A stretch of 39,660 nt of DNA from Prochloraceae cyanobacterium (GCA_030065755.1 JASJDA010000046.1:1-39660); one strand, 5' to 3'; positions 27,083 to 36,694 are shown, counted from the first letter of the stretch. Numbers and translations: made by a program. The notes: generated by a model not told the origin, from the letters alone.

Positions 27083-30000
27083 GCATGAAGGGGGAATAAG
27101 TTCAATAATTCGCTCGAATTGATAATTTTGAGCTAAATCGCGAAGTTGTTGTGCTAAATCGGGACGATCGGGTTCCATCTCTGCAATCAATTCAAGGACC
27201 CGCTTCCCTTTTAACTGACTAGCTGCTTGATAAAGTTCTCTCAACCATTGAGAAGGCATCTCACTTAAAGCTGGCGGCGCAAGCGGAACTAGAGGCTCAT
27301 TTTTTCGGCCCATTCCTTTACTCATCTTAGGGTGCTCCTCCTGATAAATAAATTCAACTCCCAAAAACTGAGTCAAAGTTGACCAAATAACTGACTCCTG
27401 GAAAGGCTTAAAGACATAGCCATCAAAACCCGATGCCAAAATCTTTTCTCGTTCTTCGGTTAAAGCACTAGCCGTCAGGGCAATAATGACTGAATTGAGT
27501 ATTTCTGCTGAGGAATTTGAATCAGGGGTGTGTTGCGCCTGAATTGCCCGAATTTGACGCATTGCTTCATAACCATCCATTTTGGGCATTCGTAAATCCA
27601 TCCAAATTAAATGGGGATGCCAATCTTGAGAGATTTCTACGGCTTCAATACCGTTGCTGGCTTCCTTAACCAAAAATCCGACTAAGGTTAGTAACGATGA
27701 TAGCAATTGACGATTATCGGCGAGATCGTCAACGATTAAAATTCTGTAATCCGGTTGTAAGGGCGCTAAACCGATTACTTTATCCTTTGGGCGTTCGCTA
27801 ACATTAACCAAAGTTGAACAGGAGCGAATTGGAATCTGGAATTGAAAACAAGTACCAACCACCACCGTACTTTGAACTGAAATTTCTCCTCCCATTAATT
27901 GAATATACTTCTGGCTCAGAGATAAACCCAACCCAGTGCCTTGTTTGACGCTACGACTGGAGGCCGTTTGCTCGAAAGGCACAAATAATTTTTTCAATTC
28001 TTCTGCGGCAATTCCCAAGCCAGTATCTCGAACTTCAAAGTAAAGCAATTGATTCTCCGCCAAATCCCCCTCCCTACTTCCTGCTCTAATCTTGAGACTC
28101 ACACTGCCTTTCTCAGTAAACTTAACTCCATTTGCGATCAGATTGATTAAGACCTGCCGCAGCTTGCCTTCATCGGCATAAATAAATTGAGGTACGTTGG
28201 GATTAAGTTCTAAAAAGAGCTCAATTCCTTTCTGTTTTGTTTTCGGCTCGAACATATTCTTTACGTCGTACAACATACCATAGAGATCGAAATCATTTTC
28301 ATTGAGGGTATTTTTGCCAGCTTCAATTTTAGAGATATCTAAAATGCTATTGATTAGAGACAGCAAATACTCCCCACTGCGGTTGATAATTTCGATCCTT
28401 TGCTGTTGAGAAGGTTGGAGAGAACTGTCTCGATTTAGGAGTTGGGCAAAGCCAATGATGCTATTGAGAGGTGTTCTCAGTTCGTGACTCATATTGGCTA
28501 AAAAGGTGGATTTGGCACGACTAGCGGCCTCAGATTTTTCTTTAGCAACTTTTAGTTGCCCTTGGGTCGCTTGCAGTTGTTGGATCGTCTGCTGTAAATC
28601 TTGGTTAGAGCGTTCTAGTTTTTGTTCGAAATAAATGCGATCGCTAATATCAGTAATAAAGCCTTCGATAAACTCCAATTGACCGTTGGCGTTAAAAATA
28701 CCTCGCCCTTGTTCCCAAACCCATTTGACCCGCTCGGATTTTGATAGTAGCAAGCGATAAATGATTTGAAAGGGTTGTCTAGCTTTGAGGGCAACTTGGA
28801 TTTGGTCCCAGAGATAATTTCGGTCTTCAGGATGAATCAATTGTCCATATTGAACTAATTGTTTGCTTGTCAAATCTTCAGAATGATAACCCGTTAAAGA
28901 AAAACATCCTTCGCTGACAAACAGCATCGACCAGTTGCGATCGTTGCGCGAGCGATAAGCCATTCCTGGTAAATTACTCATTAAAGTGGAAAGAGTTCGT
29001 TGGCTTTCCGATAAAGTTGCTGTTCTTTGTGCTACGAGTTGTTCGAGATGGCGATTTTGTCGTGCTAGTGTAGCTCGAGCCGATTTCAAAGCCAAATTTT
29101 TTGTCTCTAACTCGCGAGTAAATTTAATCCGTTCTGCCTCCGCCTGTTTGCGCTCGCTGATATCTTGAAAAGCAACTATGCTGTAAGTAATCTTCCCTTC
29201 TCGATCGAAAACAGGAGTGCCCCAAGCTTCTATGGGGATAATTTTGTTTTGAAGGTGAATTTCGAGATCGTCACTACTAGCGCTTTCTCCTTTTAAAGCA
29301 CGCACGGCCAATAACTTTTCGACAGGATAAAGGAGATCGCTTCCAGCTAGGTAAAGTTGATAAATTTCTGGAAATTCCTGAGCTGTAACCCCAGGAACTA
29401 ATCCTTGACCGAGTAATTCCTGGGCTTTATGATTGAGATATTTTAATGTTCCCTGAGCAGTTATAACTCCAACGCCAACGGGAACAGCCTCTAAAAATTC
29501 CGCTAGTTTTTGTTCGCTGGCGTACCAAGCTGCTTGAGCTTGTTGTCGTTGATAGCTTTCTTGACGTAAAGCTAATTGAGTTTCGATCCGCGCTAAAAGT
29601 TGTTCTTTAACAATCGGTTTAGTCAAATAATCATTAGCACCGACTTTGAGTCCAACAACTTCATCTTCAAGACGATTTTTAGCAGTTAACAGCACTACGG
29701 GTAACTCGTCTCTTTTCCACTTTTCGCGAATAGTTTTGGTCACTTCATAGCCAGTCATACCTGGCATCATCACGTCAAGTATAATCAGATCTGGTTGGCA
29801 ACCTTCTGTCAATAAAGCTAAAGCTTCTTGACCCGAACTAGCTTGAGTTACTTGATATTTACATAAATACAAATAATTATTCAGTACTCTTAAATTTACG
29901 AAATCATCATCAACAATTAGAATATGCCATTGTTTTCGTATGGATTCATTTTCTGGCAGCGCAGCGCTGGTTTGAGTTGGATTCGGCAATAATAAAGGGC

Positions 30001-31972
30001 GGCGATCTCTCTGGCGATTTAGGCGAGCTGGTTCGATTCGATTTGAGGGAGAAGCAACAAAAAGAGCAGGAGAGCGAGTAGATGCAGACTCTATTAAATC
30101 TAATTCTTGTACACCCTGCTGGCCAACTGGCAGCGCGAAAGTAAATGTCGAGCCTACTCCCAGAGTCGATTCAACCTTAATGCTACCGCCATGTAATTCA
30201 ACTAACTTTTTCGTAATTGCCAGCCCTAAACCAGTCCCCCCATAAATTCTCGCCGTCGAACCATCCGCTTGTTCAAAAGAAGCAAAAATTCTGTCTAATT
30301 TATCTTCTGGGATACCTATCCCCGTATCCTGCACCGAGATAGCCAAATAATCAGATTTTCGACGCTCTTCTCCTCTGCTCTTTACTCCATCTTGAGTCAC
30401 TAATTGTGCTGAGACTTCCACCTCACCGCTGTCGGTAAATTTAATTGCATTCCCCACTAGATTGTAAAGAATCTGTTGCAGGCGATTTTCATCAGCTAGT
30501 ACTGGCGGTAAATCGGCACAGATGTTATTTTTTAGTTGCAAATCTTTGTTGCCAATCAGAAGGCGAGTTGCGCTTAAGACAATTTCGGTGATTTCTCGCA
30601 CCCCCACTGCTCTGAGTTGAAGTTTAAGATCTTTGTGTTTGAGTTGAGAAAAATCGAGAATGTCATTAACCAGGGTTGACAAGCGTTTTCCACTAGCTGC
30701 GATCGCCCTTAGATTGGTGCAGGTTTGAGGGGGAAGTGTTCCGGTAGCTCCATCAACTAAAGACTCTGCAATGCCGATAATTCCATTGAGAGGTGTTCTT
30801 AATTCGTGAGAAGTATTTGTCAAAAACTCATTTTTGAGTGAGTCTAGATCTTTTAATTTTTTATTTTTACTTTCTAAAATCTGAAAATATTCTTCTAGCT
30901 GACTGGCCATATAATTAAAAGAATTTGCTAGTTTTCCCAGCTCATTATTAGAAGTAATATTAACTCGATTGTCAAAATTTCCAGCACTTATTTTAGCAGC
31001 AGCAACAGTCAAATTATGTAAAGGTGAAATAATTGATTTTGACCAACTAAATCCTAAAATAATTGCTATTGTTATACAAACTAAAAGGGTTAATGCCATT
31101 ACACTAATCATTTGCCTAACAGGAGCATACACTTCAGCCAGCGGCAATTCTACGACAACTGTCCACTGCACTCCACGTACTCTCCTAGCAGATCCTAAAA
31201 CTTTTTCTCCGTTTAAACCTCGATAAATGAGAAAAGATTGCGGGGCAAAAGATAGAGATAATTGGTCTAGTTTCTGAATAAAAGCCAAATTATGTAAGTC
31301 TTGAATCTTTAATTTAGAGGGACTATAACCTTTTTTAGCGATCAGAGACAGACGACGATCGAAGACATAACTATAACCTGTTTGTCCTACTTCAGCCTCT
31401 GATATTACTAGGGAAAGAAAGTTCAGGTTGATTTGAGCAAATAAGGCTCCGCTAATTCGATTTTGTCGATTGCGAATTGGCACACCCAAAGTAACAACAG
31501 GAAGATTTATGTCAGGAGCGATTTCTACAGGACTGACATAATTATCTCGATTCTTATATGTTTTAATAAATAAAGGAGAATTTATTCCATCTTTTGTAAT
31601 AGCTAAATTAGCAACTTCTAAAGCTTTATAGGGTGACATGACTTGAACTACTTGCCCTCGTTCATTCATTATTCCCACAACTTCATAGGCACTACTACTT
31701 TTAACTAGACCTTTTAATATGCTGTTTTGAGTGTTGGCAGAAAAGTCCATGAAACCTGTTAATCGAGATACATAATTCAATTGATGTTGTAAATTGTCTA
31801 CATAAGAGCTAATTTCCTCTGCGGCCGATTCGGCTCGTTGTTGCTGTAATAAATTAATTTGTCTTTGCTGCGAGCGAAAACCAAGATAAATTATTAGTCC
31901 ACTAGTTAGCAAGATACTAGCGGAAACAATAGAAACTAAACCGTATTTTAATTGCTTAGCAATAGAAAACAT
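27074..31972 (-). CDS. Double hybrid sensor histidine kinase: dCache-like sensor, HAMP, HisKA-HATPase-REC, PAS-PAS, HisKA-HATPase-REC
   Basis: 1632 aa; two H-boxes (NTSHELRTPLNGI; NMSHELRTPLNSI), two G-boxes (YGGTGLGLAI; KQGTGLGLSL), receivers ILIVDDDFVNLRVL/ILDVMMPGMTG and ILIVDDLADNRQLL/WMDLRMPKMDG. Confidence 0.95.
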   Translation of the reverse strand: MFSIAKQLKYGLVSIVSASILLTSGLIIYLGFRSQQRQINLLQQQRAESAAEEISSYVDNLQHQLNYVSRLTGFMDFSANTQNSILKGLVKSSSAYEVVGIMNERGQVVQVMSPYKALEVANLAITKDGINSPLFIKTYKNRDNYVSPVEIAPDINLPVVTLGVPIRNRQNRISGALFAQINLNFLSLVISEAEVGQTGYSYVFDRRLSLIAKKGYSPSKLKIQDLHNLAFIQKLDQLSLSFAPQSFLIYRGLNGEKVLGSARRVRGVQWTVVVELPLAEVYAPVRQMISVMALTLLVCITIAIILGFSWSKSIISPLHNLTVAAAKISAGNFDNRVNITSNNELGKLANSFNYMASQLEEYFQILESKNKKLKDLDSLKNEFLTNTSHELRTPLNGIIGIAESLVDGATGTLPPQTCTNLRAIAASGKRLSTLVNDILDFSQLKHKDLKLQLRAVGVREITEIVLSATRLLIGNKDLQLKNNICADLPPVLADENRLQQILYNLVGNAIKFTDSGEVEVSAQLVTQDGVKSRGEERRKSDYLAISVQDTGIGIPEDKLDRIFASFEQADGSTARIYGGTGLGLAITKKLVELHGGSIKVESTLGVGSTFTFALPVGQQGVQELDLIESASTRSPALFVASPSNRIEPARLNRQRDRRPLLLPNPTQTSAALPENESIRKQWHILIVDDDFVNLRVLNNYLYLCKYQVTQASSGQEALALLTEGCQPDLIILDVMMPGMTGYEVTKTIREKWKRDELPVVLLTAKNRLEDEVVGLKVGANDYLTKPIVKEQLLARIETQLALRQESYQRQQAQAAWYASEQKLAEFLEAVPVGVGVITAQGTLKYLNHKAQELLGQGLVPGVTAQEFPEIYQLYLAGSDLLYPVEKLLAVRALKGESASSDDLEIHLQNKIIPIEAWGTPVFDREGKITYSIVAFQDISERKQAEAERIKFTRELETKNLALKSARATLARQNRHLEQLVAQRTATLSESQRTLSTLMSNLPGMAYRSRNDRNWSMLFVSEGCFSLTGYHSEDLTSKQLVQYGQLIHPEDRNYLWDQIQVALKARQPFQIIYRLLLSKSERVKWVWEQGRGIFNANGQLEFIEGFITDISDRIYFEQKLERSNQDLQQTIQQLQATQGQLKVAKEKSEAASRAKSTFLANMSHELRTPLNSIIGFAQLLNRDSSLQPSQQQRIEIINRSGEYLLSLINSILDISKIEAGKNTLNENDFDLYGMLYDVKNMFEPKTKQKGIELFLELNPNVPQFIYADEGKLRQVLINLIANGVKFTEKGSVSLKIRAGSREGDLAENQLLYFEVRDTGLGIAAEELKKLFVPFEQTASSRSVKQGTGLGLSLSQKYIQLMGGEISVQSTVVVGTCFQFQIPIRSCSTLVNVSERPKDKVIGLAPLQPDYRILIVDDLADNRQLLSSLLTLVGFLVKEASNGIEAVEISQDWHPHLIWMDLRMPKMDGYEAMRQIRAIQAQHTPDSNSSAEILNSVIIALTASALTEEREKILASGFDGYVFKPFQESVIWSTLTQFLGVEFIYQEEHPKMSKGMGRKNEPLVPLAPPALSEMPSQWLRELYQAASQLKGKRVLELIAEMEPDRPDLAQQLRDLAQNYQFERIIELIPPSCLN

Positions 31973-32078
31973 TAATTTTCAACAAAAAATAAATGATATA
32001 TGTTTATCTTTCTAGTGATTTCTCAGAAAATTCTGAGCCGCGAGAAGAGACACTGCTCCTTCGTGGCCGAATCTCTAT

Positions 32079-33131
32079 TCAACTTCCCTTCCAAACCATA
32101 TCTTTAACTCTAATTTGTTTTGGAAATATTCCCAAACGGAAAAATATATCAGCAATACGCTGTTGTTCTTCTATAGCCCGCTCTTGGATCGGGAGGACTT
32201 CATAAATACTGCGTGCAACTATCCTTTTGGCAGTTGCTATTTTTAAACCGGTTTCTTGTGCTACGATTTGAGCAACATTTTCAGAATTTTTGACGGCCCA
32301 TTCACCTGTTTTTTGTAACTCTTCAATGAAAATTTTGACCAGCTCATAATTATTTTTAACTAAATTGTGAGTGGCCAGATAAAAATTAGTATTATCTGCT
32401 ATTCCTTCTCCATTGGTAAGAATACGAACAGGCATTTTTTCTTCTAATTCAGCCCAATAAGGCTCCCAACCTATCCAAACATCTACTAAACCTTTTTCAA
32501 ACGCTATTTTTCCTTCATATGCCGATAGACCGACAATTTCTACCTCATTTAAACTTAATCCGGCTGCAATCAGCACTTGAATAAAAGTATAGTGTGCAGT
32601 TGAGCCTTCAACAAAAGTTATTTTCTTTCCTTTCAAATCCGTTAAGTTCTTAATAGAAGACTTTTCTGGCACTAAAACAGCAATCGTTGTAGGAATAGGG
32701 AGTTGGTTAGCTACATAGACTAATGGCAAATTTTTAATTTGCGCTAATAAAGCAGGTACATCCCCAACATATCCTAAATCGATTTCTCCATTACCCATTG
32801 CCGAGATGATAGGGGGACCTGAGCTATATTTTTTCCATTCAGCAGTAACTCCTATCTTTGCTAATCTTTTTTCAAGAGTTCCCCGATTCTTAAGCAGTAG
32901 AGCTACCCCTTCTAACTGATAAGCAATTCTTATTACTGTTGTGGTTTCATTATTTTTGATTGTGTTAATTGGATTTTTTATATTTGTAGGATTACAACCG
33001 TTCAAAGCTAAAATTAAATTTAAGCCCACAACAAAATATAACAAAATCTTATTGGCTTTAGTTAATAAAAAATATATATTGACCCCAAAAATAACTATAT
33101 TTTTGGCATTTTTTACCCCATTAATACCCAT
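32079..33131 (-). CDS. SsuA/TauA-like solute-binding lipoprotein (aliphatic sulfonate/nitrate type)
   Basis: 350-aa ORF; lipobox-like LNLILALNGC, then VIRIAYQLEGVALLLKNRGTLEKRLAKIGVTAEWKKYSSGPPIISAMGNGEIDLGYVGDVPAL. Confidence 0.85.
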   Translation of the reverse strand: MGINGVKNAKNIVIFGVNIYFLLTKANKILLYFVVGLNLILALNGCNPTNIKNPINTIKNNETTTVIRIAYQLEGVALLLKNRGTLEKRLAKIGVTAEWKKYSSGPPIISAMGNGEIDLGYVGDVPALLAQIKNLPLVYVANQLPIPTTIAVLVPEKSSIKNLTDLKGKKITFVEGSTAHYTFIQVLIAAGLSLNEVEIVGLSAYEGKIAFEKGLVDVWIGWEPYWAELEEKMPVRILTNGEGIADNTNFYLATHNLVKNNYELVKIFIEELQKTGEWAVKNSENVAQIVAQETGLKIATAKRIVARSIYEVLPIQERAIEEQQRIADIFFRLGIFPKQIRVKDMVWKGS

Positions 33132-33238
33132 ACTTAACCTTAGTAGTGTATCAAATAAGTGTGACCTCTGGTGGGGATTTCATTGTTGTGAAAAATTTCA
33201 GTTCTACCGAACTTAGATTTTCGAAAGGTTATCACGAG

Positions 33239-33342
33239 GCAGGGTCATACTGTTCGCGAAGATTGCAAAGGGAAGTTTAAATAATTATATGCTTACCGAG
33301 AATTTATCGCCTTTCGCACTCTGGCGAACAGTCTGACCTTGC
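33239..33342. repeat. Inverted repeat, 17/19 match
   Basis: GCAGGGTCATACTGTTCGC (33239-33257) vs GCGAACAGTCTGACCTTGC (33324-33342). Confidence 0.7.
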
Positions 33343-33505
33343 TACCCGCAAATTATAAAAACGTCATTAAAAATAGAATCATTGGACCCCCGTCTTTTTG
33401 TCAGTCACTTATAACAAATTAAATGCAAGAGAGCTTATCACAATTTAAATGCTAAACAGCTTATATATTTATAATATCATTCTTTTTTTTCAAATGACAG
33501 TCATA

Positions 33506-33538
33506 AAACTCATATAAAACACATATAAAACTCATATA
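33506..33538 (+). repeat. 11-bp tandem repeat x3 (aaactcatata / aaacacatata / aaactcatata)
   Basis: Directly read. Confidence 0.85.
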
Positions 33539-33694
33539 AACATTTTAATATAAATAAACAATTCTGTACCAAAAACTAGGGTTGGACTGCTGCTTTCGTA
33601 CGAAGGGCGATAACTTTCAGATAAACAGAATTACTTAAATATCCCTTCGTTCTCGCTCGCGAGAAGTCATCCCCGAGAGAAATATTAGAAATAG

Positions 33695-33824
33695 GGACAG
33701 TCTTCCTCAGCTGTAGGTTTGAGTTTATGAGTTTTTTCGTAAGGGGGGACAAATTTACCCTCTTTTCAATACAAAAATACTAAACCACAAGTAAAAAAGA
33801 GGGTAAATTTGTCCAAGACTGTCC
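33695..33824. repeat. Nested inverted repeats: outer 10 bp (GGACAGTCTT/AAGACTGTCC), inner 20 bp perfect (GGACAAATTTACCCTCTTTT/AAAAGAGGGTAAATTTGTCC)
   Basis: Outer 33695-33704/33815-33824; inner 33747-33766/33795-33814. Confidence 0.8.
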
Positions 33825-33926
33825 TACTTTGTCATATTTTTTTGTAACCCCTGCCTTTATTGTCTTTCAAAGCTTTGATTGTTTACGACTCGTTTAGAAA
33901 TGCTATTTTAAGCATAACCAAATCGG

Positions 33927-33976
33927 AAAAGTTAATTTTATTGATGTTTAAAACATCTTACTTCTAATTAACTTTT
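33927..33976. repeat. Nested inverted repeat AAAAGTTAATT/AATTAACTTTT around GATGTTT-a-AAACATC
   Basis: Arms 33927-33937/33966-33976; inner 33943-33949/33951-33957. Confidence 0.75.
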
Positions 33977-34068
33977 ACCATAACTTTTCGGGATTTTTTT
34001 TGCCGAGTATTTGCAATATCTTAGAAATTGAAAGGATTCAAAGGCGCGAAAACCAATAACTTAAATAA

Positions 34069-34155
34069 ATCCCATTTGGGCAAATATACAAACTTCCTAA
34101 CAAGAATACTAAGGGTTCAAAACATAATTGAAAAATATATTTGCCCAAATGGGAT
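34069..34155. repeat. 20-bp perfect inverted repeat flanking 47 bp immediately upstream of the sigma-factor gene
   Basis: ATCCCATTTGGGCAAATATA (34069-34088) / TATATTTGCCCAAATGGGAT (34136-34155). Confidence 0.85.
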
Positions 34156-34191
34156 GCTCCCCAAAAAAATTATCGAATCAAGGAAGAACTC

Positions 34192-35019
34192 ATGTTAGTC
34201 TCAGCTATTTACTCTCAGCTAACTGGTTATCAAAAAAGCTCTATTGAGCCGAAAAGAGACATACTAAAAACAAGAATAGACTCAAAAGAACAGTACTTAT
34301 TACAATGCATTACTCAAGGAAATCGCCAAGCTTTTTGGAAGTTATGGTTACTTTACGAAAACTATCTTTTTCGTCGCTGTCAAATGTGGATGGGAGGGAA
34401 TGATATAGATGCAGAAGAAGCATTAAGTCAGGCCAGACTAAAAGCATGGGAAAAATTACCAAACTACGCCTCAAAAATTACCAATCCTAAAGCATGGCTA
34501 ACTCGTATGACTCATAATCTCTGTGTTGACATCCATCGAGAACGCCAAAGAAGAGCAAAAAATATCGAAAGTATAGATGCAATTACCGTGGCCGATTCAG
34601 AAATTATGGCTTCTAATTCAGATTCTCCCGAATCAGGCATTCTTCGTCAGGAACTAAAAATTTACATCCGTCGTGCAATTAATGCTCTTCCTCCCAGATT
34701 ACAAGAGCCTTTGATTCTTCTATGCTACTACCAAATATCTTACGCAGATATAGCAAAAAAATTAATCCTTTCCGAGAATACTGTATATAAAAGAATTCAA
34801 CAAGCGCGAACTATTTTACGAAAGCAATTAAATAAGTACATTTCTGGAATAAATAATAATTTCAAACAGAAAACTAAAAGAGATTTTGATGCTAAGTCAC
34901 TTCCAATTGAAAAACCAGAATCGTCCTATTATTCAGCTCCGATTGTGAATCAATCCTCTATACCAGCAATTAATTATGAGGTAACAGCCTTATGTCTAGA
35001 AAAATTTTCACTCGCTTGA
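34192..35019 (+). CDS. ECF-like sigma-70 family RNA polymerase sigma factor
   Basis: ORF 34141-35019; a start at 34192 (MLVSAIYSQLTG) is more likely because the 34141 start lies in the inverted repeat. Region 2 (ARLKAWEKLPNY...NPKAWLTRMTHNLCVD) and region 4 (LILLCYYQISYADIAKKLILSENTVYKRIQQARTILRKQL). Confidence 0.82.
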   Translation: MLVSAIYSQLTGYQKSSIEPKRDILKTRIDSKEQYLLQCITQGNRQAFWKLWLLYENYLFRRCQMWMGGNDIDAEEALSQARLKAWEKLPNYASKITNPKAWLTRMTHNLCVDIHRERQRRAKNIESIDAITVADSEIMASNSDSPESGILRQELKIYIRRAINALPPRLQEPLILLCYYQISYADIAKKLILSENTVYKRIQQARTILRKQLNKYISGINNNFKQKTKRDFDAKSLPIEKPESSYYSAPIVNQSSIPAINYEVTALCLEKFSLA

Positions 35020-36191
35020 TAAACTTATCCCAAGCTTCGGGGATAGAAGTGAATATTAACTTAGTCCTAGCTGAAAAGCCAGTTAGAGAAGAGCAAAAAC
35101 TGAAAACATTAACCAAGTATGTGCAGCGATACCCATCTGGATGGAAAAAACGATTAGAATTAGCTGATTTACTTTTCGGAATGGGTAAGTTGTACGAAGC
35201 TCTTGAAGAATATCGCCGAGTTATTGAGCGACAACCCCAATTAATCTCAATACAATTGAAAGTAGGGAAAATTTTACAATTAATCGCGAGAGAAAAAGAA
35301 GCTATAGAGGTATATAAAATTGCTTTCTCATTAGTTTCTAGTCTCAAATTTTCTTCATCAGCATTATCTAATCTTACTCAATCTTATATGGCGACTCAAT
35401 CTCATATTATTGGTTTAATAGAAGTCTGTCGCCATAACTTTCCCAAAGCCGTTGAAGCCTTCGAGTCAGCTACTACCTTTGAACCTGATAACCCCTCTCA
35501 TTGGTTAGCCTTGGGACAGCTTCAGAGGTCAATAGGAAATAAGATTGATGCCTTGAGAGCATTTGAGGCTATTTTATCCCGTTATCCTGATGATATTATT
35601 GCCTTAATTAATATTTATGATGTTCTCATAGCATTAGGAGATGCTCAGAGTCAGTTGGCATCAAATCTAGAGGTTTTTAATCAGGAAAAAAGTCAAAAAG
35701 AAGCCAAAAAAAGGAGGAATTTACTCGATAATATCTGGTATAATCAAACAGAAAAAATCTTAAATCAAGCAATCGCTTTAGCCCCTGATAATTACCAAGT
35801 CCTCAAACGACAGATAGAATATCGTTGCCGAATTAAACTTGTTTCAGGGACAGAGGGAAAGCAAACAAAACAACTCCTCAATACTTTGTTAAAACTTGCT
35901 TCTAATTCAGCTGATGTTTACCAGTTAACAACTTATTATTATCAAGTTAGAGGGGAAATAGAAAAAGGAGTAACCTTGTTACAACAGTTTACTGACAAAC
36001 ATCCCTATAATCCTAGGGGTTGGTATTATTATGGGATGTCTTTGTTGCAGCTAGGTGATACTCAGCGAGCTACTGAGGCGATAGAAAAAGCCCATCAGTT
36101 GTCCCCCAAAGATCGGGAAATTGAGTGGACTTTGTGCGAGATGTTGTCTCCTACAGAAAACGTGAATAATTCACTTTATCTTCCTACCTAA
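34992..36191 (+). CDS. TPR-repeat protein overlapping the sigma-factor gene by 28 nt
   Basis: 399 aa; KLYEALEEYRRVIERQP, FPKAVEAFESATTFEPDNPSHWLALGQLQRSIGNKIDALRAFEAIL, GDTQRATEAIEKAHQLSPKD. Confidence 0.85.
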   Translation: MSRKIFTRLINLSQASGIEVNINLVLAEKPVREEQKLKTLTKYVQRYPSGWKKRLELADLLFGMGKLYEALEEYRRVIERQPQLISIQLKVGKILQLIAREKEAIEVYKIAFSLVSSLKFSSSALSNLTQSYMATQSHIIGLIEVCRHNFPKAVEAFESATTFEPDNPSHWLALGQLQRSIGNKIDALRAFEAILSRYPDDIIALINIYDVLIALGDAQSQLASNLEVFNQEKSQKEAKKRRNLLDNIWYNQTEKILNQAIALAPDNYQVLKRQIEYRCRIKLVSGTEGKQTKQLLNTLLKLASNSADVYQLTTYYYQVRGEIEKGVTLLQQFTDKHPYNPRGWYYYGMSLLQLGDTQRATEAIEKAHQLSPKDREIEWTLCEMLSPTENVNNSLYLPT

Positions 36192-36236
36192 AAATAGCTC
36201 CACTGAATGCTAATCTAAACTATCTTGTACCAAGGT

Positions 36237-36430
36237 TTTAGTTTGTGTTATTGTCCATCCAATATCATCGCCTTAAGTGAATCAAAGATTTCCTTACCTT
36301 CTTGGTACTTTCTACCTCGATCCCCCATAATTTCTTTGATGATAAGTAGTCGGACAAAATTAAACCAGACTGTATTACGGTTTGTAAAGAAGCGGGAGAG
36401 AGGACGCAGTTCTCTCTCATCACTATATTA
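36237..36430 (-). pseudogene. Possible short remnant of a C-terminal coding region (unassigned)
   Basis: Reverse frame not in ORF track: DERELRPLSRFFTNRNTVWFNFVRLLIIKEIMGDRGRKYQEGKEIFDSLKAMILDGQ*, preceded by an in-frame stop with no start. Confidence 0.3.
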
Positions 36431-36654
36431 ACTAAACCGTTTAGTATGCAAGAGGGGGGGGGGGAATGTCGATACGCACTGCGGAGACATTCCCACAACT
36501 ACTGATTCGAGCACTTTGCGCCCACGAGGGTTAAATTTATTTTGTAGATTTAAAATGAAATCTTTCTACTTCTAATCCTTGAGGGATGTTTCGGGATTCG
36601 AGCGCCAGCTCCAACCCTCGAGCGCCCGCCCGCCCTTCTACTGCCTTCTTCAAA

Positions 36655-36690
36655 TTGATGGGTTGAGTTGGGAGAGATCGCCTCTTTCAA
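36655..36690. repeat. Direct repeat copy 1 (partner 38295-38330)
   Basis: ttgatgggttgagttgggagagatcgcctctttcaa vs ttgatggattgagttgggagcgatcgcctctttcca, 33/36 identical. Confidence 0.75.
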
Positions 36691-36694
36691 GACC

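Noticed and set aside
36237-36430. Confident assignment of the minus-strand remnant to a glycosyltransferase or transposase C-terminus
   Set aside because: About 57 codons without a diagnostic motif; kept only as a low-confidence pseudogene remnant.
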